NCBI GenBank assembly: GCA_036244855.1
Contig: BQKZ01000539.1
Coordinates: 83,568 to 108,368, forward strand
Source of the DNA: Temnopleurus reevesii
Lineage: Eukaryota > Echinodermata > Echinoidea > Temnopleuroida > Temnopleuridae
DNA: 24,801 nt
Reading direction: 5' to 3'
The notes below the pieces were generated by a model. That model saw only the letters and a list, made by a program, of their open reading frames with translations. It searched no databases and was not told where the DNA came from. The position numbers and the translations under genes were made by a program. Shown one piece after another: positions 17,991 through 24,801 of the stretch; position 1 is the stretch's first letter, and every line of letters starts with the position of its first letter.

Positions 17991-18154
17991 TTTCGGAATA
18001 GGTGGACGGAACCCTGTGGACGGTAGAACACAAGTGCGCATCTGATGTGCGCAGTGAATGTCAAGTTTGCAACCGATGTGCGCATCACTTGTTGTGCATA
18101 TCAGATGTGCCCACGTTTCTACCGTTCTCAAGCTTCTGTCTACCAATTTCGAAA
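17991..18154. mobile_element. Foldback element with about 62-nt arms
   Basis: The arms 17991-18053 and about 18092-18154 are complementary at roughly 80 percent. Good blocks are ACGGTAGAA and CATCTGAT and the outer TTTCG.AAT.GGT.GAC. The roughly 38-nt centre contains another TGTGCGCATC. The mismatches are mostly transitions, as in an older inverted-repeat element or a hairpin RNA. No target-site duplication is obvious. The minus-strand open frame 17931-18158 lies across it and is incidental. Confidence 0.7.
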
Positions 18155-20639
18155 ACATACTAATTATTTGTTAGACAAGGAGCGAGGAACGTCTTGAAAA
18201 GTGGAGGGGATGAAATTGGATGGAAAAGCTGCATGTTTATTTTAATTCTATATGCACGATTTTTTGTGAAAAACGTGGAAGCTGCAGAACCCCAGCCACC
18301 TAGTTACGCAGTTTCTTTTAGGTACATCTACCTTGAACAGAATTTGTTCTTTATTTTGTTGTACCAAAATTTCCATACTCCCTTTTCTAGTAACTAATAT
18401 AGTAATAAATGTGATGTTCACACTGGTATTTTATAAAACTGATTGTTAGTGGTTTGTTTAAAAACTGAAAATTTAGATTCCTGGAAAGCTTGTCATTTTG
18501 CGATTTGTCGATTTTTTTAAAGCAAGATTCATTTCATCTTCGTGTGAATATTGGATCGCGATGGTATGTAACATTGGTGAACATAAGTCGGTAACACAGA
18601 CATTTTTTTTTATCATTGCGGTTGGAGGACATTTCATTACTATCATTCAAGTCGTAACAAATAAAACAATCATCTATACAGAAGCAGATAAACAAATGAT
18701 TGAAAAAAATAAACGAATATAAATGTAATGAATCAAGATAAATAACATTTTAGACATGGGAACGTAACACAATCAATCCTCGATACTCTATTCATTAATG
18801 AAATCATTTTACATTATGTTAAATTAATAATAGGGTGAAACAATTTGATTAATGACATTGCGTTTCGGTTTTGCAAACTTTGAAAGGAACACGTTTTGTT
18901 TATTTGAACAATTTTAATCTGATCCATATCTCGCGTATGTAATCCAAACAAAGAAGAGAAAGTTTAAACGCAATTCTACATACCCCATACGTTGATATTC
19001 GTGTATGGTGTTTCCATGCATGTTGACGATGACAAATGATCGCCAATTAATGTCGGTTAAAATGAGCAATGTTGGCATGCCTTGCGAGAAATATGTGGGT
19101 AACGATTCCTGGCATTCCATCGTGTGATGCTGTATTGTATAAAACATGTATCCTTATGAGCTGAGGAATTTTTGTGGTATGTTAATTAGAATTAAATGGA
19201 ATAACATTGATTCGAGAATTCAATTAGATATTTACTTGATTGAAGTTATCTATTTCATCATTTTCTGTTCCGATATTTCGTAGACGTAGATGTCGTATAC
19301 AATTTGTTGCTAATTTTTTGTTATAATACAATAGTGTTCACACATTACACTGTAAACATATGAAACTATATTTCATATTTCCTATATGAAATTCCACAAA
19401 ATGAAACGATTCTGAAAAATTTGTTAACATTTTGTTTGTCTTTTGTTTCTTTTATGATTTTGTGTCTTTGAAGTTCACTAAAACTTGAGAGCAAAAAAAT
19501 TTCACAAAATTGCATACAACCGAAAATGTATTCTATTTTTTTTTCAACTTGAAATTTTGCTCAAAGCACTCCAAAATGATCAATTGATCACTTGTTTCAA
19601 CTTCCAATATATCAATCTTTAACACGATATTAATAAATAAAGTGACAAGCATTAATGTAATACATTGAAATACAAAAAATGGAACACATAGAAAAAAAAT
19701 AGTTTGTGAAGTATAGAATCGCAAATGGACTAAGCTAATAACTTATATGGATTTGATATACATCAATATAATGATAATAATATAATCTATTTATATAAAG
19801 GTTAAACAAAATGCATGGATTTAGTAAAGATCAGAGTATGCTTTCATAATTATGGTATGCTCCACAGTTGACGCAACCGATATGATTTTATTCTGTCGGC
19901 CTTTGTGTGGTACTGACGCAATGATGCGCCATGGTGACGCATGTGACAGCATCATCAGATCAATCACAAAACACTTCGAGTAAGAGAATCTCGAAGCTAT
20001 ATCTAAGCATGATACCATCTGCAAAAGCCCTTTGAGCGAGATTATCTATCAAGTTATGCCGGGAGCTAAAAGTGATGAAGGACTATACTAAATAACCATC
20101 TGCAGAGGACATCAATCGTTGGGCTACCGATATTTACATTGCTAAGCAATGCGTGGTGGTTCAAACGTCAACAATGGTTAATTTTAATTTGTTCGTAAGT
20201 AACGCGCATAGCATGGTCCTGTTACCGCGGCGTGGTAAACAAATATTTATGTAACAAAAACTTTTTTCCAACTCATATACCATCTCATTTCAAATTTGAC
20301 ATTTTACATCCTAACGTGCGAATGATTTGGGTTTGGACAAAATATAACTTGCTTTTAAGATTAATGATTTTGTAACAACAGAAAACAAGGGTGTTCCATC
20401 GACAGAATTCATAAGACTTTAAAAAGATACAACGAATGTCACTTGACAAGACAATTCCTTTAATGACTTTCGGTTGAAGCTCAAAGAGTACAAAAGTAGT
20501 AATGTTTAAGCTAAGCGCCCAGCATTCATCCACTTTAAGTTACATCTTTGATAGAACTTATCAAATACTACATGATATCTTCTGAAATTCATCATCACAG
20601 ATTCCTCCTGCCATCTTTGCTCACTAACACACTTCAGCA
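18155..20639. other. Long AT-rich intergenic stretch
   Basis: About 2.5 kb without a supported gene. Open frames of 60-80 codons occur on both strands but none is recognisable. Minor items are a perfect palindrome ATTGCTAAGCAAT near 20137, a partly symmetric CGCCATGGTGACGCATG near 19927, and TTACCGCGGCGTGGTAA near 20222. No repeat family is recognised. Confidence 0.5.
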
Positions 20640-20894
20640 GAAGATGTAGACCTACCGGCACGGACCCGCCGTCAAGACGATGACGTCTCTGCGCATGCAT
20701 CTCGCGCGCGTCACCAAAAATTTATTTCCCGCCATAAAACGCCTTATTTACGATGATTGATCGTCTGCGCGTGGAAACGGGATTTCTTGTTATGTTAAGA
20801 TGCGACAAGAATGCGATAGGTACACAACTATTGAAAAATTGGTCCCCAGGTCGCCGAGCGTGTGTGATATGATTCGGCCTTGTCAGATGTAAGT
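20640..20894 (+). promoter_or_regulatory. Promoter-like CpG-rich patch with splice donor
   Basis: A CpG-rich patch in AT-rich surroundings. It holds TGACGTCT (20681-20688, CRE-like), GCGCATGC (20691-20698, NRF1-like) and TTTCCCGCC (20725-20733, E2F-like) within 55 bp. Downstream, GTAAGT at 20889-20894 is a consensus splice donor. An intervening ATG at 20753 opens a frame of only 39 codons (to 20872), so a first exon here would be mostly untranslated. Direction is inferred from the donor. Motif matches are by eye, and no downstream coding exon is recognised. Confidence 0.35.
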
Positions 20895-21695
20895 ATGCCA
20901 GGAATTAGAACATATTAATCATTATGGTGCTTGTGCTAGACGATTAAAGGTCAAGCGAGAAGCACCAAGCATTAGACAATTGATGGCACACCACTGTCAG
21001 GTATATATTAAGATGGATGATTTGCATACCGACCTCATCAACAATCTCCACCATCATACTGAAATTCGATGAATGCTTAGGAGTGACTAAAAGAGAAGGC
21101 TGTCCAAGTTGGGGAATAGATTTTAAGCATAAATTCAATTTGTATTCGTCAACCCACAAAAAATCCAAATCGAATGAAAAGACTGCTGATTGTTTTTCGT
21201 GTGTTTTAGCTCTAAAGGTATAGATTAGTAATGGTCTGGATGCAGAAATTGATGTGAAACGAGCTGGTGTATCCACAAATTTCTTTAATTACCTAAATAC
21301 AACTGTGTACAGAAGTAGGAGAATACTTTTGCATTCAGGTACATTTAGTTCGGAAATGTCAGTCAGTTATTATTCACACAGGGAGCTAAATGAATCGACC
21401 GCCGGCCGACGGGGTGGATGGAGTGACGCTGGTATTGTGTGCGCCGATTAATGGGCTATCTGAAGCACCATCTCTACGGCCAAAAGTGATCTATTCGTTA
21501 AATATATGGACATCGCCTTATAGGAATGTCTACATTATGTACAATGGCATACCCAAGAGGACTCCGTTGTTTTTGGTGCCCCTCGAGCCCCTGACAGGCC
21601 CCTCGCCCCATGAAAATAACATGTCTTTACTTATTTTCTAAGCACTTACGTTACCAACAAAAATTGTTTCATAGTTCTGTTCGAGGTCGACACCA
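20895..21695. other. Intergenic or intronic DNA, no gene called
   Basis: Open frames lie on both strands (20944-21276 minus, 110 codons; 21390-21641 plus, 83 codons). The minus one has acceptor-like TACCTTTAG at its upstream side and reads fairly protein-like in its middle (LWVDEYKLNLCL). No domain is recognisable in either. Confidence 0.35.
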
Positions 21696-21703
21696 TGACG
21701 TCA
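21696..21703. promoter_or_regulatory. Perfect CRE palindrome
   Basis: TGACGTCA, the palindromic CREB/ATF site, lies in a moderately CpG-rich stretch (about 21690-21900). Function is not shown by sequence alone. Confidence 0.35.
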
Positions 21704-22659
21704 GTCTGATACGATCGAGTGAATTTGCGTCAACGCAGGGTCGCGCATTTTAATCACGGGACGTTTAACGCATCCTCCACTGTACACCTAGCGTTACCGA
21801 TTCTTCGTCGGTTTATTTTCGGTTGTGGTCGGTGACTTTCAATTTACCGAATCCGAGATAGATGAAGCCAGGTCAATAAATCGCAAGAACTAATCGGACA
21901 ACGTCTCTCATCGCAGCAAATTACCGACCTAGCTTTTCTCCGGGATTTTCTCGCTCTCTCTTAAAATCCTCTTTCGTATCTTTGAGCTTATGTTCTCAAC
22001 TCAAGGTGCGTCATTTCTACTCTTCTCTTCCACCTCCGATATTTGCTGTCGGTATGTCAGGCATGCGGGAGGTGAGGTCGCCTGGAAGCCAATGCTTATA
22101 ATGCAATTAACATGATCCTGATGAAGGGTGGTATACGATAGGGGTCAAAGCGGAGAGGCCGAGCGACCCGGGAGAAGAGAGGGAAAAAGGGTGCTCAAAT
22201 CTTACGGATTTTCTCAAGAAGTTATTCGGGATTAATAGCAAGTGTCCTATGTGTGGTGCAGGCATTTTTTGTGCGTTCGAGTTTGTGTGTGTGGGAGTGG
22301 GTATAAGAATGAGTGTCTGTAAAGGATGTACCATAATCTGATGTTATGAAGACTGATTGGCACTAATTGGTATAGAAAAATAGTTAAAGTAAAAGTATTC
22401 AACACTTAATGAAATGTCCTTTAAATCTATATTGATCAGCAGAAACGCTTTTGTTAATATGCGCCCAGCTGAAAGTCTATAATAAATTCTAAATTTTAGT
22501 CATTATTATGCATAATATTCACAAGGGTCCTGAAACCTTTTCGTCCCTACCCCCTTACAGTTTCACAAGTTAGTATACCCCTCGGGTTTCAAGATGGTAC
22601 AACCATCCTAGATTACCGAACATAAATAATCGCCTTCCCACATTAGTAAGTCAATAATT
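21704..22659. other. Intergenic DNA, no gene seen
   Basis: Moderate GC to about 22330, including a TG-rich stretch near 22260-22320, then AT-rich. No gene is recognised. Confidence 0.45.
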
Positions 22660-22812
22660 TGTCGTTGGAGTTGTCGCGTGCCGGGTCGGCCATCTTCAAT
22701 TGCTGTCTCTTCTGCCAATGAGAGCGGAATGCGTCCGCCAGATTTTTTAATTCCGTGATACCCCGTGTGATCAGGTTTTATTGCGCTCGTAACCGCGCGC
22801 GTCAGATTCCCG
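22660..22812. promoter_or_regulatory. Promoter-like patch (YY1, CCAAT)
   Basis: CGGCCATCTT at 22687-22696 fits the YY1 core GCCATNTT. CCAAT at 22715-22719 lies within GCCAATGAGAG, a good NF-Y-like context. The patch is CpG-rich (CGCGCGCGTC near 22794). It directly precedes the tandem array with X-box-like sites. Confidence 0.3.
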
Positions 22813-23530
22813 GCATTCTTTATTTTTGCTCGAACGTCTGCTCGTCATCCTTTCAGTGCCAGGCACGTCCCTGTTACCATGGTGACGATGTGGATCCCTA
22901 ATTTTTTTACTTTATTACTTTCTCTCTTAATTTGGGTTGGGGTCCCTCCTTTAAGGCCAAAGGCTCACACTTTTTAGCATCTGGTGTTTAACATTCTCAC
23001 TTCTACTCAATCGTCTGCTCATCATCCTTTGAGCGCCGGGCACGTCCCTGTTACCATGGTGACGATGCAGATACCTCGATTTTCCTTTCTCTTTAACTTT
23101 TTATCGATCCTGGAAGTGGTCCCTCTTGAAGGGCATCGGCTCACACTTCTCCGGTTTTTAGCATTCTTTCTTCTGCTCGTTAGTCCTCCTGTGAGCACCA
23201 GGCACGTTCCTGTTAACATGGTTCTGATGCAGATATACCTTGATATTCCTTTCTTTCTTTCCCACTTTTTTCAATTCTAGAAAGGGTTCTCCCTTTAAAG
23301 AAAATAGTGAAGGCCCAAGTTTAGATCCCATTCACACTTAGCCGGTGTTTAGCGTTCTCTCTTCTGCTGGATCGTCTGCCCGTAATCCTTATAGAGCGCC
23401 AGGCACGTCCCTGTTACCATGGTGATGTTGCAGACACTGCGATTTTCCTGTCTTTGTTTTTGTAGTTTTTTTTTTCGATTCTATAGAAGAAGGTCCCTTA
23501 AAAGAAAGAAAAAGGCAAACACAAGTCCAA
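22813..23530. repeat. Four-copy tandem repeat with X-box-like palindromes
   Basis: Units of about 170-190 bp start near 22814, 22992, 23162 and 23353. Each contains TCTGCT..TCGTC, then GCACGTCCCTGTTACCATGG, then a T-rich part and a GGTCCCT block. The palindrome GTTACCATGGTGAC occurs at 22873-22886 and 23050-23063. Its reverse complement fits the RFX X-box consensus fully. The third copy (23212-23225) is degraded and the fourth (23413-23426) has one change. Open frames inside the array on both strands are repeat translations. Confidence 0.88.
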
Positions 23531-23539
23531 GTTCCATTC

Positions 23540-23629
23540 ATAATCGGGCGCGCACCCAGGATTTTCACACCCGGGGGGGGGGGGGGGGGGAAAAAATTTT
23601 GGGCCCCCCCCCCCCCCCCGGGGGGGGGG

Positions 23630-23662
<33 letters not shown>

Positions 23663-23792
23663 TCATCAGCTCAAATTTTGGCGCCCCCTTATAAGCGCAT
23701 TTAGTCAACAAATTTTGGCGCCCCCTGGCTCTTGACCCGGGCGGCTGGCGCCCCCATAGCCCCCCCCCCCCCCACGGTGCGCGCCTGATAAT
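23540..23792. mobile_element. G/C-homopolymer element with terminal inverted repeats
   Basis: The ends CGGGCGCGCACCC (23545-23557) and the complement of CAGGCGCGCACCG (23775-23787) form 13-bp terminal inverted repeats with two mismatches. A direct repeat ATAAT lies at both edges (23540-23544, 23788-23792). The interior has 18 G, then AAAAAATTTTGGG, then 16 C, 10 G and 31 A (23630-23660), two copies of AATTTTGGCGCCCCCT, and a final poly-C (about 23760-23773). It is probably a non-autonomous dispersed element. The exact homopolymer lengths are unlikely to be reliable. Confidence 0.6.
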
Positions 23793-24083
23793 TGGCCAGT
23801 GAATTGCCGATGTTTAGCAAATGAAAACCGATGGCACTCGGGCTGTTGTCCAGGAAGTTTTAGTGCTCTGATCAATTGTACGATACGACTAGGCAAAACG
23901 TCTAGTAGGTACCCGACTGTCCATCGTTGAAGTGTGAACGGCGCTAGTGAGTAATTAACTTTTTGTTCTGTATTTCACTTTCTTGCGAATGTAAAGTTTA
24001 AAAGAACGGTCATATAGAACCAATTATATTTATGCTTCAATTCAAACCTCTACATTTTCCTGCTAATTACTGATTCCCCTCTC
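23793..24083. other. Intergenic DNA, no gene seen
   Basis: No gene or repeat recognised. It leads into a CT-rich tract. Confidence 0.5.
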
Positions 24084-24128
24084 TCCCCTCCCCCCTCTCT
24101 CTCTATCTATCTCTCTCTATCTATCTCT
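24084..24128. repeat. CT / TATC-rich microsatellite
   Basis: Mixed (CT)n and (CTAT)n with short C-runs, the counterpart of the (TC)n at 3749-3789. Confidence 0.9.
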
Positions 24129-24250
24129 CCATCTCACTTTCTTTTTGAAATATTTCTTGCTATTCACATTTTTGCTGCTCAAATGTTTTTAATGTCTGGA
24201 TAGGCATAGGGGACTAAAATGGTCAGCTAATCAAGATGGAACTAAAACAG
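24129..24250. repeat. Long-range repeat, copy 2 (other at 3788-3924)
   Basis: Almost identical to 3788-3924 apart from a deletion of about 15 bp near 24165. To its right the sequence continues into unique DNA; the other copy ends at an N. To its left, beyond the CT tract, the two loci are unrelated. Confidence 0.85.
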
Positions 24251-24801
24251 CTTTCTTGTACCAAGATTTAATGACCATTTGTGTATGCTTGATGCGGTAT
24301 TGACGTAGATTAATGGGTACGTATGGCTTGTCTAGGCTGGCCTGGGCTTACACCGTAGACCTTTAGCAGCCATCGTTTGTATTAATTACAAAAAGATATA
24401 TAGGCGGGACTAGACGCACGACCAATGTTCGATATAAGGAATGGGGTATGCGTGTGCCATTGAGGAGGAATTTAACAGTATTTATCTCTTCTCATTTTTG
24501 TGGCACATCCTCTTCCTAAATATAGAATATGAATTATTACTTTTATCTAATGACACTGAAGCCTGCTGCATTTAAAGCCAACATCCTGCCGGGCCTCTAC
24601 AATCTTCGTTTGTCTTGTCATAATCTGCTCACTGTTCTGTTCCCCCTTCATATCCCTTTTCCTTTTTTCCGCCCGAATTTCTTCGCCTCGGTTTGCCATT
24701 ACTTTATATTCATTTGCCCCTTCCTCTCTTCCTCTCTAATTCTGTCCAGATAACTTATTCAGACTATTGATCTCTGTAAACCATATTTTTAGCATGACGA
24801 T
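24251..24801. other. Intergenic DNA, no gene seen
   Basis: The plus-strand open frame 24529-24753 is hydrophobic and proline/phenylalanine-rich because of the CT-rich sequence. It has no recognisable motif. Confidence 0.45.

Noticed and set aside
23419..23694. 91-codon open frame ending in polylysine
   Set aside because: It translates the last tandem unit and then the G, C and A homopolymers.
1..24801. Retrotransposon or DNA transposon with coding capacity
   Set aside because: I looked through the open frames for reverse transcriptase, integrase and transposase motifs and saw none; only non-autonomous elements are visible.

Overview
This is a non-coding-looking stretch of an AT-rich animal genome, with no recognisable complete protein-coding gene. 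It has many G/C homopolymer runs, CT and ATT microsatellites, and fragments of a tRNA-derived SINE whose 3' half reads GCGCTATATAAAT followed by ATT repeats. It also has several short foldback (MITE-like) elements. No bacterial or viral gene organisation is visible. The repeat style is what I associate with an echinoderm, most likely a sea urchin, or another invertebrate deuterostome. That assignment is inference from texture, not from a diagnostic gene.

Layout. 1-2847 is unique AT-rich DNA with a (TTG)n tract and one perfect RFX X-box-like site. 2848-4780 is a sequence present twice, on either side of a single N at 3925, each copy carrying a different SINE-like insertion. 4812-9250 is unique DNA with two hairpin elements (5121-5308 and 5857-5974), two poly-G tracts and a small GC-rich patch near 7600-7740. 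9267-11270 holds the longest uninterrupted minus-strand ORF, a SINE tail and a roughly 185-bp tandem repeat. 11276-14490 holds a coding-like segment, part of which is repeated exactly after a second N (12626), plus a pyrimidine-rich satellite of about 140 bp. 14490-16761 has a 71-bp MITE with target-site-like repeats, a SINE with visible A and B boxes, and a third local duplication across an N at 16306. 16762-20640 has a 57-codon ORF with a membrane segment, a poly-G tract and a foldback element at 17991-18154, then a long featureless AT-rich stretch. 20640-23540 is richer in CpG and holds promoter-like motifs (CRE, NRF1, E2F, YY1, CCAAT), a good splice donor, and a four-copy tandem repeat carrying an X-box-like palindrome in each unit. 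23540-24801 has a G/C-homopolymer element with terminal inverted repeats, then a segment that reappears at 3788-3924.

The strongest overall message concerns assembly. All three N positions join a contig end to a second copy of sequence lying just upstream. The left contig at 3924 also ends in sequence otherwise found 20 kb away at 24250. The simplest reading is uncollapsed haplotypes and joins inside homopolymer or CT tracts, although true tandem duplication is not excluded. I did not find a convincing new biological system. The best biological leads are the X-box tandem array, the foldback elements, the coding-like segment at 11276-11531 and the small membrane ORF at 17023-17196.
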